A stretch of DNA of 64,000 nucleotides. It comes from Oceanospirillales bacterium. GTDB lineage: Bacteria; Pseudomonadota; Gammaproteobacteria; Pseudomonadales; Balneatricaceae. Within the stretch, counting starts at the first letter, position 1. Every line of letters starts with the position of its first letter. The notes under the pieces were generated by a model, which saw only the letters and a program-made list of their open reading frames with translations, did not search any database and was not told the origin of the DNA. The position numbers and the translations under genes are program-made. Below, piece by piece: positions 48,701 through 63,700 of the stretch. The stretch is from positions 172,508 through 236,507 of the forward strand of contig JAAEYW010000004.1 of the NCBI GenBank assembly GCA_018223185.1. Reading direction: 5' to 3'.

Positions 48701-51700
48701 GTGCGACCGGTAGTACTGGGCTGGATACGGTTGAACTGCCAAGTTGGATCAATTATGAAACAGACGGCAACGGGAACCTTATTTTTAGCGCGACTGCACC
48801 CGCCGGTACAGGTAGCCAAACGGTACGCATCTTTGCTGAAGATGGTCAGGGTGGCCAGGTTTACACAGATTTCGATATCCATTACTCAGGGGGTGTAAAC
48901 AAGGCACCTTCAGTAATGACCAGTCGTGGTATTTCCACAATGGATAGCTCGGACCAACTGAGTACGTCAACAGTCCAGCGTCTGGAGCTGCTGAGTGTCC
49001 GTCAGGGGGATACGGTCAAGATATCCAATAACTATCTTCGCGAAGCGGACCCTGATGATGATGGCGTGGATCTCACCTATACGCTTACCAGCCTACCTTC
49101 GTATGGCCAGATGTGGCTTGATAGCGACAATGATGGATTGCTCAGTGGAAGTGAAACTACGCTAGCGGTGGGAGATACCTTTACCCAGGCCGATATAGAT
49201 AACGGTTTGCTCCTGTATCGCAACACAGATACATCGACTGCTGTGGGAGATAACCCTCCGGACGATCGTTTTACATTTAATCTTAAAGATGGTCTTGAGG
49301 ATGGTGTATCCGAGCTTGTTGGCGCCACGCTTGATATTCAGGTAACCAGTCGACCAACTTTACCAACACTGGTGTCAGTGTTGCGCTACAACCCCGGTAG
49401 CGACATCACCAGCGCAGATTCTCTGCAGTTTAAGCTTATTTTTAGCGAGTCGGTTCGAGGGGTTGATACGAGCGATTTTGCGCTAACCGGAAGTCTGAAA
49501 GATAGTGGTCTGATTGAGTCTGTCAGTGTCATCGATAGCCGAACCTATGTCGTTACCGTCGCAGGAAGTGGAATCGCAGATGCAACGGGTACACTCGGTT
49601 TGTCTCTGGCGGCATCACCTACGATTACGAATGCATCGCGGGATACCGATATCAGTACCAGCCAGCTGACGGCAACCGAGAGTGACGAATCGTATACGCT
49701 GGATAACACACCACCTAACGCAGTGCTGAGTACCAATGCAGACTGGCATGACGGGTCAGGTGCTTTCTATGCTTATATCGACTTTGATGAGGCGGTCTAT
49801 GGTTTCACCATCGAAGATCTCAGTGCGACCAACGCAACGCTGTCAGGCTTGGAGCGCGTCACTACGGATCCAAACTTTGATCCTGATAATCTGCCGCGTG
49901 ATTACGATCCAACGAATCCTGTTGAAGCCGAGGGTAATCGTTACCGTGTGCTGGTGACCCCAGACGGTACGCTGGCTAGCATTTCAATCGATCTCGCTGC
50001 AGCTACCTCAACTGATTTGGCCGGCAACAGTAATACAGCTGCGACGCAATTGGTAATTCCAGATAATACCCCGATCGACCTGAGTAGTGATCTTGACTGG
50101 ATAGCACTGCTGAGCGGCGACCAATATGATTATTACGATGATACTCAGGCCAAGTCGGACGGTGTGGATCTTGTTGGTAACGCAAACAATCCTTTGCTTT
50201 ATACGCAATATAATCAGGCGACAGATGAAATTGCATTCCGTGTCAGAATGGAATCGGAAGGGGGGAAAGGAACCTTCTACCTGATAGGTATTACCGATGA
50301 TCCTGATGCCGGAGCGATCGACTTCTTTGTCGGTGTATTCGTGCCATCTAATGGCAGTACTCCGGAAGTTAAATTCTATGAAGCGGGTAACGGGACGAAT
50401 ATCTCGCCGAGTACCACATCGTTCAACTCAAAATCTGCGGAATCTGCAGCGGGTCAATCTGTACTGATCTCATCTACCGGGAGTGACCTGGACAGCAACG
50501 GCAGCAATGATGGTTTTGTCAGCTTCAAGTTTGACGCGCAAGCACTGGTAAGCTTTGCAAATGGAGCCGGTGGACTGAGTGATTATACGATCGACAGCTC
50601 ACTGGGTTTCGTGATTGTGACTGCGACTCAAACCAACAGTATCAATGGTGATATCGGCGGTGTCGATGGTATTACCGATCAGCCATGGGACTTTACGCCA
50701 GTTGTACTCAACAACACCAATCCGACAGCGGCCGATGCATCAGCCAGTATCGCAGAAAATAGCGAACGTGTATTTGCAACCGCAGATTTCAATTTTAGTG
50801 ATGTTGATAGCGGTGATAGCTTAAGCGCGGTCACTATTGCCAGTTTGCCAACCAGCGGTACGCTGATGTTCTATGATGGTGGCAGTTGGATAGCAGCCAC
50901 TATCGGACAGGTGGTGGATGCGGCTGATATTAGTTCAGGCCACCTGAAATATATCCCCGACACGAATTACAACGGTACAGATACCTGGGCGTTCAAGGTT
51001 TCTGATGGCAAGGGTATCAGTACCGATAGCTACGATTTTGTTATCAGCGTAACCGCGGTTAATGATGCACCTGAGATTCTGAATCTTAACGGTGATATTG
51101 CCTATTGGAGCACTAATAACGTCGCAGCGATTATCGACCCATTCACCTATGCCACAGTGGCGGATATCGATTCTGCTGATTTTGATGGCGGTGCTCTGTC
51201 GATCACCTTTAATGACGGCCTGGCGTCAGAGAATCAACTGAGTGTTGTTGATTACGGACTGATCAGCCTGTCAGGGACAGATATCTCATACGATGGAACG
51301 GTATTCGGTACGGTCGACTCCTCCTTTAATGGCGTATATGACAGTACGACTAATGCATCAACGGCTTTGGTGATCAATTTTGATGCAGATGCGACACCAA
51401 CAGCGGTATCGGCGCTGCTACAGGCGCTGCGTTACACCTACGTGGGCGCAGATGCTATTTCCGATATTCGCACAGTCGATGTTGTGCTCACCGATGGCGA
51501 TGGTGGTACATCTGGTACCTCAACAGTCACCTTAGTGGGACCACCTGTTTACCAGTACGATGAGGTCTACCCTGAGTACGGTTTTGAAGACACTCAATTA
51601 CCCTTTACGGCGGCAGATTTTGGTATTTCCAGCGGCGATACGGTTGAGATCACCTATTTCGGTACCAATACCGGTATCTGGACATATGGCTCGGGCATTG

Positions 51701-54700
51701 CGTTAAATGTGGGTGATCAGGTCACCTCTGCACAGTTCGATACACTGAAATTCACCCCGCTGGCTGACGACTTTGGCGATGGCATCAATAGCCTTAGCTT
51801 CAAGTTTGTTGGCACAGCCAATACTACCGGTTATGACAGCAGCGGAATGTCGCTGATCGAGCCTACGATTATCATCAATTTGCAGCCGGTGAACGACGCG
51901 CCCGTTGTTGATTTAAACGGAGCGGCGGCTGGTGTTGACTTCAGCGCTAGTTGGACAGAGCTGAATGGTATTGAGAGTGCCTCGCGCACAGTCGCCTTGG
52001 CGGCGGACAGCAGTATAAGTTTGTCTGATGTGGACGATACTCGTTTTGCCAACCTGGTATTGAAGGCAAATGTTTACGCTGGCGACAGGCTGGTCGTAGG
52101 CAGCGACTTACTTGATGTGTCTGTGAGCGCATCGGGAACTGTTACAGTGGCTGGTAACAGTTTTGATTACACGGTTACCAGTGATGGTTCCTCAGCACGT
52201 ATAGTGTTCTCAGCTTCGCCGGAACAAAGTGTCAGTAGCTACGAAATGCTGCTTGATGCATTGGCGTTTACGCACCTCAGCAGTACACCGGATACTACTC
52301 AGCGCGTCTACCAGATCAGCGTTAACGACGGCGTTTTGGACAGTGCTATCGCCACTACTCGCATTGCTGTAAGTGCGGTGAACGACACACCAATTCTCCG
52401 CGAAGTCAGTGCTCTTGTCGGCTACGACTGGGGACAGGATACGCCAACGATTCTGTCCCCGGCGATAGAACTGGAAGATCTCGACGGTACTGTGACTTCG
52501 GTAACTCTGAATATTGCTGATGGTCTGGCGGGAGATCGCCTGAACTATACCAGCACGGCCAATGTTACTGGTGAGTGGGATGCCAGCAATCGCACGCTGA
52601 CACTGACCAATACAGGTACAACAGAAGACTTGCAGTCAGCGCTTCGCACAGTGACCTTCAGCAGTACGGTTAACAGCAATGGCACGATTCACGTAGACCT
52701 GGTGGCGACCGACAACGAGGGTGGCAGTACGCTGATAGCGACAACGGCAATCAGCCTATACAACAACAGTCCTGTTATTGATTTGCAATCGGGATCAGAT
52801 ACCGGCGTCTCTAGCACCGATAATTATACCTCAGACAATACACCCACCTTTGATGTTAAGGTACCGAGTGACGCCCAGGTCGGCGATACGCTGACGCTCT
52901 ATTCTGCTGATGGCACGCTACTGGCTCAGGTGACTTTAGCTGACGATGATTTGAATGGCTCCGTAGCGATGACTACGTCGACATTGAGCGAAGGTAAACA
53001 AGCCATTATCGCTAAACTCGATCGTACAGGGGCTTCGGCTTCAATCGACCTGCTTGTGGATACGGTGACGCCGGTATTTGCCGACCAGAGTCACGATTAC
53101 CTGGAAAACCGCAACGCCGGCGAGACGCTTGCCACCCTTGTGGCAAATGATGGTGCTCACACCAGCGATACCTCTGGTGTTGTCAGTTACACCATTACCG
53201 ACGGTGACTCTAATAGCTGGTTTACTATTGACGCTGATGGAAAGGTCAGCCTGACCGCGGCTGGCGAGGCAGCGGCTGCAAACGATTATGAAACTGTCTC
53301 TAATCAGTTTGTATTGACCGTTGACGCTGACGATGCTGCCGGGAATACCACAACGGCCACCCTGACGCTCAATCTGGTTAACGCAGATGAAAGCGTGCCA
53401 ACGATCACTGCTCAATCGCACAGCTACTCTGAAGCTCAAAGCGTCGACACTGAAGTCGCAACAGTCTCCGCGAGCGACGATGTTGGCGTTGTCAGCTATG
53501 CGTTCAAGCACAGTGACAACACCTATAGCACTATCTCGGAAGACGGCTACTACAGTATTGATAGCAGTGGCAAGATCCGCCTGACAGTTGCAGGCCTTAA
53601 TGGCGCTGCTAACGATTACGAAACCGGAGCTAATTCGTTTGCGTATACCGTGCGGGCTACGGACGCGGCGGAGCGATCTAGCGAAGCGCTGGTCACACTG
53701 GATGTTACTAATATCAACGAGGCACCGCAGGTTATTCGCAGCGGTAGTCATTCAGTGAATTTCAGCGAAGGTGGCGACTCCGTTGCGTTAGCACCGACGA
53801 TGATCGTAACCGATCAGGACAATGCCACATTGGCGTCAGCAACAATCGCGATAAATACATCTTATCTGGAAAACTACGATCTGCTCGCGTTTATCAATGA
53901 TGGCTCGAGCATGGGCAATATCAGCGGTTCGTTCAATACGGCCACCGGTGAGCTGACCCTGACATCTTCGGGCGCTACGGCGAGTCTGAGCGAATGGCAG
54001 AACGCCCTGCGCGCAGTGACCTTCACTACCAGCAGTGTAGAGCCTGGCGCGGCCCGTACTATCAGCTGGAATGTTAACGATGGGGAAACGACAGCCGCAC
54101 CGAATAATCTGGATAGCGGGACGGTTTACACCTCGGTCATTATTGAGCAGAAATATACCGAACAAGAGTCGGCGTTTAGCCCAGTTGTGTCGGTCAACTT
54201 TACCAATACTACTGGCGGCAATAGTGACCTTAGCGAAAAGAGTTTTGCTGACGGCGGTACGCTGACGTTCTCAATTGGATCGCCCACTGCATCTGAAACC
54301 CTTGCACTGACCACAGAAACTGCCGCGCTCACTGGTGCTGGTGTTGTCAGTGTTGTCGGTAGCGATGTCTATGTTGGTGATGGCAGTACAGCGACAGTCA
54401 TTGCCACGGTTGCGGGAGGTACGTCTGGCAGCGATCTGGTGGTAACGGCCAATGCTGATTTCGATAGTCAGGGTATTGCCGGTTATCTGCTGATGCAGGA
54501 TATCGCCAAACTGGTGACCTATCACAATAGCAGCGACCTCAGTGCCACTAACAACAGTTTTGTTAAGACGCTAACAGTAATGGCAACGGCAACAGACGCC
54601 TCAGCATCCAGCTTCGATCAGACCATTACAATTGTCGAAGTCAACGACGCGGTTACGCTAACGGCCCCTGCCGCGATCAGTTATACCGATACCGCAGCAG

Positions 54701-57700
54701 ACGACACGTTCCAGGTTAATGGCGATGGAAGTGTGTTAGTCCTGTCCGCATCGGATCCGGACAGTGCTACAACCACGGCCTTCGGGATCTCCGGCGGCAT
54801 CGACAAAGGTGATGGCACGATTTATAAAGCAGGCACCTATGGAACGCTGACGCTTAATACCACAACGGGTGCCTATAGCTTTATCCCTGATGATGACGCG
54901 ATTAACGCATTAAGCAGTCCAGCGAACGAAACCTTTACGGTTACCGCGAGCGATGGCAGCGGTTCCACCGACAGCCAGACCTTGACCATCAGTATCATCG
55001 CTGCGGCCAATGATGCCCCTCTGATCAGTATTGAAACCGGTGATACAGCTGTCTCCTCGTTGGAAGAAGCCGCAACTGAGACATTGACGACAAGCGGCAC
55101 GTTAAGTGTTGCCGATCTTGATCTGACGGATACGGTTTCAGTGAGTAAAGTCAGCGTCGTTGCAAGCGGGACGACCGCAGGGCTGGGGTCAGACAATGCC
55201 TCCTTGTTGGCCATGTTAACGCTGGATGCGGGAGATGTTATAGCGAATAACACCACGTCGGGTGATATCAACTGGTCGTTTGATTCCGGCACTGAGTATT
55301 TTGATTATCTCGCCGGCACTGAATCATTAGTGCTGACCTATAGAATTAAAGCGACCGACAGCGCGACGAATGACTCAGTTGAACAGACGATTGTGATCAC
55401 CATCAATGGCGCGAGTAGCGCGCCTTTCATTAGTGGTGGTCCGGATGTGGCGAACCTCAGCGAAACAGATGGAGTGTTAACGAGTGGTGGATCGTTAACG
55501 ATAACGGATACGGATGTGTCGGAAACAGTCAGTGTCAGCGCTGGATTAGTAGTTTCGGGAACGAGTAATCGATCGGATACCTCAGCACCTGATGATGCAG
55601 CGCTATTGGCGATGTTCAATGTTAGCAGTACGCCAACGCAAATTATTGACGGATCAAATACCACGGCCACATTGAATTGGGTCTTTAACTCAGGCTCTGA
55701 CTACTTTGACTATCTGGCAGACGGTGAAACTCTGATACTTACCTATACGGTGACCGCGACAGATAGTGCTGCCAGCCCGCTTTCAGATACAGAGACAGTC
55801 ACTATTACGATCACTGGCACCAGCGATGCGCCGGTTATCTCTCTGGATACCGGTGACAGTAACAGTACCGACTTGTTCGAAAACGCAAGCAGTCCACTGG
55901 TGGCGACTGATACGCTAACAGTGACCGATGTCGATACGACCGACATCGTTTCCGCCAGCGTAGCCCTCGCTTCAAGTAACACCGGTACCAGCAGTCGCAC
56001 GAACCCGGCGGCGCCGAGTGACGCCGAACTGCTGGCGATGTTTAGTGTTTCTCCAACCGCGGTTCTTGATGGGGTGACTAACAGCGGATCGTTAACCTGG
56101 AGCTTCAATGCTGTCGGCGAGACGTTTGACTATCTGGCCACAGGTGAAACGCTGATTGTGGAATACACGGTGACCGTTACTGATGACAACGGCACGCCAC
56201 TTTCGGACAGTGAAACGGTGACCCTCACAATTACCGGGGCGAATGATACGCCGACGCTGTCAGCCAGCCGAACGGCTGTAAGTTATATCGACACAACTGA
56301 CGATGATACTTTCTATGATGTCACCGGTGTTCTGACCAGCAGCGATGTGGATACTGCGGACACATTGACCTACGGTATCGATACACCCGATGGAACAACA
56401 GTTGTTCGTGCCGGTTACGATGTCAGCAAAACCGGTACGTACGGGACACTGTTCCTTAATAGCACCACGGGTGCCTATCGGTTTGTCGCAGACGATGCGG
56501 CAGTCGAGAGTCTCTCTGCAGATATCAGCGAAACCTATACCCTGACCGTTAGCGATGGTCATTCCGGTACGGCTACACAAACATTCACAGTCAACCTGAC
56601 TGGCGCCAATGATACGCCGGTGGTTTCCGGTACCTTTACTGGTGCGGTGACTGAGGGTGATAGTGGCGATACGGAAACAGCCTCGGGTGTAATTTCCATC
56701 AGTGATCGAGATGCATCTGTTTCATTTGCCGATGTTGCCAGTACTACAGGTACTAACGGTTACGGTGATTTCGTTCTGAGCAGTGGCGTCTGGACCTACA
56801 CACTGAACCAGTCAGCATCAGGTGTTCAAGAGCTGGATGCCGGTGACCAACTGACAGATACCTATACGTTTACCGCGACAGATGGTACTCAGCAGCAGGT
56901 CATCATTACGCTAACGGGTACCAATGACGCACCGACGCTTTCAGCTATTACGGCTATCAGTTTTACCGATACTAATGGCGCCGACAGCTTCCTGACTAAC
57001 GCTGATGGAAATACGAGATCCCTTGTTGGCAACGATGTTGATGCGGACGACACGGCGAGTTATTCGATTTTCGGTCAGGAAACCAATACTGACGTTAACG
57101 CTGGCAGTTACGATGTCAGAAAAGAGGGTAGCTTCGGCGTACTCTATCTGAACTCTACGACTGGGGCTTATAGTTATGAGCCCAATGCCGCCGCAATTGA
57201 AGCAGCGACGGGTTCAAGCAGCGAAACGTTTACCCTGAAAATTACTGACAGTGGCAGCGCTTCATCCAGTCAGATACTGACAATTATTGTCACAGGTGCT
57301 AACGATACACCGGCGATAACCCTGGGTGCCGGAGATTCTGACGCGTCTACTCTGTCGGAAAGCAACGGTACGCTGACGGCGACCGGTACCGTGACGGTGA
57401 GTGATGTAGATGTTCTCCAAACCGTAACCTCAACTGTTACGGGCGTATTGGCAAGTGGTGATACAAGCGGTTCATACGCCACAGCCCTTGCGGATATGTT
57501 GACGCTATCAACCGCTACCATTCTCGATAGCGAGGAAATTACTGACAGTCTGACATGGAGCTTCAATTCAGGTAGCGAGTACTTTGACTACCTTCGCGCG
57601 GGTCAGCAACTGGTGCTGACCTATACGGTTCAAGTGAGCGATGACGACGGTACGCCGCTGAGTGATACTCAAACCATTGTCGTCACTGTTGATGGAACCA

Positions 57701-60700
57701 ATGACAAGCCAGTGATTTCAGTGAGCGGTGGCGATAGCGACAGCGCAAATCTCACCGAAAATGCCGCCAGTCCGCTAACCGCCACAGGAACCCTGAGTAT
57801 TGATGATGTCGATGTTGCCGATACGATTACCGTCGTCACTAACGCGGTAACGGTGGGCGGCACAGTGTCTGGCTCCGCAGTACCGTCTAATGCTGCATTG
57901 TTGGCGATGATGACACCGACGATAGCCACACCATCCACGGTAATTGGCGACACGGTCACGAGTGGTTCGGTCGCCTGGAGTTTTGATTCAGGCAGCGAAA
58001 CCTTCGATTTTATCGGCGCTGGCGAAACCTTGATTCTGACTTACGCGATACAGGCGAAAGATGACGCCAATCCGTCACAGCTATCGACTCACAACGTGAC
58101 TGTCACAATTACAGGCATCAATGATGCGCCAGTCATCAGCTATGAATCGACAGATCTGCTGCCGGAAGAGGCCGGGGATTCTATAGCGGATGCCATTCAG
58201 GGCTTTATCGCCTCCGGTGATCCGTCGAATATGACAGCTACGGGCACGCTGAGTTTCACCGATGTTGATGCCTCGGACCGCCCGACAGCTTCAGTAGATA
58301 CCGTTAATTACAGTGACAGCAGTATTACCGGACTGAATCGTGATAGCTCTGTGCTGACTTTGAGCGATGCGCAGAAACTGGCTATCTACAACGCTTTTTC
58401 GGTGTCAGAGCCTGCATCAAACAGCAATGATGGAACGATCAACTGGCTCTATTCTGTCAGCCAGTCAGATATTGATTTCCTCGGTTCTGGCCAGAAGGTG
58501 ACGGCACTCTTTACTATCATCCTGGATGACGGCAATGGTAATACCGATACTCAGGCGGTGACGGTTACTATTCTCGGACGGAACAACGCGCCAACCATTA
58601 CCGTTGAGAGTGGCGACAGTAGTGTGGCAGCGATTGTAGAGCCCTCTGGCGATACTTCGCTGACTGTATCGGATACCCTGACCGTCTCGGACACAAATAT
58701 TTCAGATACTGTTGTCGCTGAGGTGATCAGCGGCACTTTCAGTTATCGCGATGGTACTGCCCAGACGATGACGGGAACTCAATTGGGCTGGTTGACGTTG
58801 GGTACCGACGCATCACCCTGGTCGATACTGGATAATGCCACTGACTCGGCGCAAATGACCTGGACGTTTAACTCCGATTCTGAGTATTTTCACGATCTTG
58901 CCGAGGGTGAAACAGTCATTTTGACCTATCTTGTGCGGATCACTGATGACGCACCGGACGGTGCCGAACTGAGTGCAGAAAAAGCCATCACTGTAACCAT
59001 AACCGGTATTAACAATGCACCGGTTATTACCAATGGCCCGGACGTTATTGAACTTGACGAGACCAATGCAGCGCTGACCAGCAATGGCTCGCTCACTGTT
59101 TCTGATGCCGATCTGACCGACGTTGTGACCAGCGCCAGAACGTTAGTCGTTAGTGGTACCAGCAACCGAAGTGATTCTGCGGCGCCAACGGATGCCGAAT
59201 TGCTGGCAATGTTTAGCATTACGCCAGAAGCGACGCTTAGCGATACGCAAACGAGTAATATTCTGAGCTGGTCTTTTGACTCGGAAAGCGAGACTTTTGA
59301 CTATCTCGCTAAAGGCGAAACGCTGCTACTTACCTATACGGTGACTTCAACAGACGACAATACCACCCCGTCTAGTGCGACCTCGACTGTGACAATTACC
59401 ATTACCGGCACAGACGATCGCCCTGTGATTACGCAGGGGCCGGATAGCGTGAATCTAACTGAAACCAATAACGGATTGAGTGCCACGGGATCGCTGGTTG
59501 TTTCGGACGTCGATACAGCGGACAGTGTGGTCATCACGCGTTCTCTGACATCGGTTGCTGGCAGCAGTGACCGCACAGACCCTGCTGCCCCCAGCAATGA
59601 GAAACTGTTGAGCTATTTGACGGTTTCGCCAGGTGCTCTGATCGACGGTACACAAACCCAGGCAACGCTGAACTGGGCGTTTGACTCCCTGGGCCAGGCG
59701 TTTAACTATCTGTCTGATAGTGAGACTCTGATCCTCACTTACACGGTCACCGCGACGGATGACTCCGATGGACTGGTTGCAACGGAAACCATTACCGTCA
59801 CAATTACCGGCAGCAATGATGCGCCGACGATTATAGTTGGCAGTTCAGATACTGATACCGCAGCGCTTACCGAAGCGAATACAAAACTTGCCAGTGGTGG
59901 CTCGCTAAGTGTTACAGACATCGATACGCGGGATACCGTCGCGGTATTTGTTGTTTCAGTAACGGAGAGTGGCGTTACCGCCGGCCTCCCGAGTGACAAC
60001 ACTGCGCTGCTGAATATGTTGTCAGTGGACGCCACAAACATTATCGCTAACAATGCGACATCGGGCGTGATCAACTGGCAGTTTGATTCAGCCACAGAGC
60101 TCTTTGATTATCTTGCGGTGGGTGAACAGCTCAGCCTCAGCTATATCGTGCGTGCGACCGATAGCAGTGGTGGTGTAGTTGATAAGTCAGTTACCGTCTC
60201 CATTGAGGGGAGTAATGATGTACCGACACTTACAGTTGTTGCCGCTAATGGTGTTACTGAACTAGCAGACGCGAGTGCACAAGTTCTGAGTCAAACTGGC
60301 GCGGTGACCTTTAGTGATCTTGACGCCAGTGATACGGTGACTCTGACCTACTCAAGTGATGAAAATATCTACTGGTCTGGTGGTGTTCTTGATAATGCCT
60401 TGAAAGCTAACCTGATTGGTGGATTCAGCCTGTCCGCAGTCAATGTGCCCGCTACAGGCTCTGTTGACTGGAGTTATGACCTGGCGGCTACGGATTTGGA
60501 TTTTCTGGCAGATGGCGAAACGATAACCTTTAGTTATACGGTATTGTTAACGGAGAGTCAGGGGGAGCAGCGAACAGAGCAGGTTAGTTTTACCCTTACC
60601 GGCACTAATGATACTCCCGTACTCGCTTCAGTTGCTTCGATTAACTATACGGATACAGCCGACGACGATCATTTCAACGCAGTCGATGGAACGCTGAGCA

Positions 60701-63700
60701 GCTCAGATCGCGACAGTAATGACAGCGCGACCTATGGCATTTCAGGTCAGACAGGTGATACCAGTCGTAGCGGATACGACCTAAGTAAGGCGGGTAGCTA
60801 CGGCACTTTGTATCTAAACAGTGCCACAGGTGCCTATAGCTATGTGCCGAATGATGGGGCGATCAACGCGCTGACCAGCGATGCCAGCGAAACCTTTACC
60901 CTGAGTGTGACGGATGCCAGCAGTGCCTCTGACTCTCAGGTTTTGAACATTAATCTGACGGCGGCTAATGATACCCCCGAGATTACTGCTAGCCTGACCG
61001 ATACAACCTATGTTGAAACGGCCGCTGACGATACCTTCAATGCAGTAACCGGAACTCTCAGTGGCAGTGACAGGGATACTGTCGCCACCGCGACCTACGC
61101 AATTACCGGCAGTAGCCCGGATACCAGTCTGAGCGGATATGACCGGAGTAAAGCGGGAACCTACGGCACGCTTTATCTGAATAGCGTCAGTGGTGCTTAC
61201 ACCTATATACCGAACGATGCAGCGATTGAAGGGCTGACGGCAGGTGTATCCAAGCAGGATAGTTTCACCTTTGAACGTATCGATGATCAGGGCGCCAAAG
61301 CCACGACAGGCTTTACCGCCTGGATTGCAGGCGCGGCTGATGCACCGATTATTTCCGAAGGTGGTGATGCGGTATCGCTGCGAGAGACCGATGCGGCATT
61401 GACGACCGAAGGTTCAATCACAGTAACTGACAATGATCTGTCAGATGCGGTGACCTTAACCGTTTCGAATGTTGCTGTCGGTGGCACGTCAACCGCCACC
61501 CATCCGGCCAATGCAACGCTCCTGGGGATGTTGCAACTGACGCCGTCCAGCTTGCTGTCAGATGGCAGCTCGATTAGCGATACCGTGACGTGGCGCTTTG
61601 ATAGTGGCTCAGAAGCGTTTGATTACCTGTCCGAAGGTGAAACCTTAGTGCTGACCTACACGCTGAATGCTGCGGATAATGGTTCGCCTTCGCTGAGCAC
61701 AACAGACACGGTGATTATTACAATCACGGGTAGTAATGATGGTCCGCTGCTGGTGTCACCTGCGACAATTAGCCTGAGTGACACGGCCTCTGATGATAGC
61801 TTTACGCCAGTGACGGGTACGTTAGTGAGCAGCGATAGCGATCAGGGGGCTGCGGCCACCTACAGCATTGCTGGCGCTGTTGCGGACAGCCGTCAGAGTG
61901 GCTTTGATCATAGCATCGCGGGCCACTACGGAACGTTGTATCTGAACAGTACGACCGGCGGTTACAGCTACGTCCCGAATGATGTAGCAATAGAGGCACT
62001 GAAAGCGGACAGTTCTGAACAGTTTAGTGTGCGTGTCAGCGATGGACTGGCATCTGACAGCCAGGTGCTGACGGTGTCCATCACCGCAGTGAACGATACT
62101 CCGACGATTCAGGTGAGCACCACGAGTGCGACCTATACGGATACGGTATTGGACGATGCGTTTACCTCGACAGTTAGCGGCACTTTGTCCAGTGACGACC
62201 GCGATGGCGATGCGACAACGTACTCCGTAGCAGGCGAACAAAGTGGCATTAATACAATCAACGGAGGCCGGTACGATCGTGTGAAAGCGACCGATTTTGG
62301 TGATCTCTACTTAAATAGTCAGAGCGGTTCTTACACTTTTGTTGCCAATGCAGCTGCGATCAACAGTCTCAAAGCGGATAGTCATCTACTGTTTAGTTTC
62401 TCCGTGAGTGATGGTTTATCCTCGGCTTCCGAGCTTCTGACGATTCACTTGGTTGCCGCTAACGATACTCCTGAATTAACGACTGTAAGCGATATCAACT
62501 ATACGGATACCGCCGATGACGATCATTTCAACGCAGTCGATGGAACGCTGAGCAGCTCAGATCGCGACAGTAATGACAGCGCGACCTATGGCATTTCAGG
62601 TCAGACAGGTGATACCAGTCGTAGCGGATACGACCTAAGTAAGGCGGGTAGCTACGGCACTTTGTATCTAAACAGTGCCACAGGTGCCTATAGCTATGTG
62701 CCGAATGATGGGGCGATCAACGCGCTGACCAGCGATGCCAGCGAAACCTTTACCCTGAGTGTGACGGATGCCAGCAGTGCCTCTGACTCTCAGGTTTTGA
62801 ACATTAATCTGACGGCGGCTAATGATACCCCCGAGATTACTGCTAGCCTGACCGATACAACCTATGTTGAAACGGCCGCTGACGATACCTTCAATGCAGT
62901 AACCGGAACTCTCAGTGGCAGTGACAGGGATACTGTCGCCACCGCGACCTACGCAATTACCGGCAGTAGCCCGGATACCAGTCTGAGCGGATATGACCGG
63001 AGTAAAGCGGGAACCTACGGCACGCTTTATCTGAATAGCGTCAGTGGTGCTTACACCTATATACCGAACGATGCAGCGATTGAAGGGCTGACGGCAGGTG
63101 TATCCAAGCAGGATAGTTTCACCTTTGAACGTATCGATGATCAGGGCGCCAAAGCCACGACAGGCTTTACCGCCTGGATTGCAGGCGCGGCTGATGCACC
63201 GATTATTTCCGAAGGTGGTGATGCGGTATCGCTGCGAGAGACCGATGCGGCATTGACGACCGAAGGTTCAATCACAGTAACTGACAATGATCTGTCAGAT
63301 GCGGTGACCTTAACCGTTTCGAATGTTGCTGTCGGTGGCACGTCAACCGCCACCCATCCGGCCAATGCAACGCTCCTGGGGATGTTGCAACTGACGCCGT
63401 CCAGCTTGCTGTCAGATGGCAGCTCGATTAGCGATACCGTGACGTGGCGCTTTGATAGTGGCTCAGAAGCGTTTGATTACCTGTCCGAAGGTGAAACCTT
63501 AGTGCTGACCTACACGCTGAATGCTGCGGATAATGGTTCGCCTTCGCTGAGCACAACAGACACGGTGATTATTACAATCACGGGTAGTAATGATGGTCCG
63601 CTGCTGGTGTCACCTGCGACAATTAGCCTGAGTGACACGGCCTCTGATGATAGCTTTACGCCAGTGACGGGTACGTTAGTGAGCAGCGATAGCGATCAGG

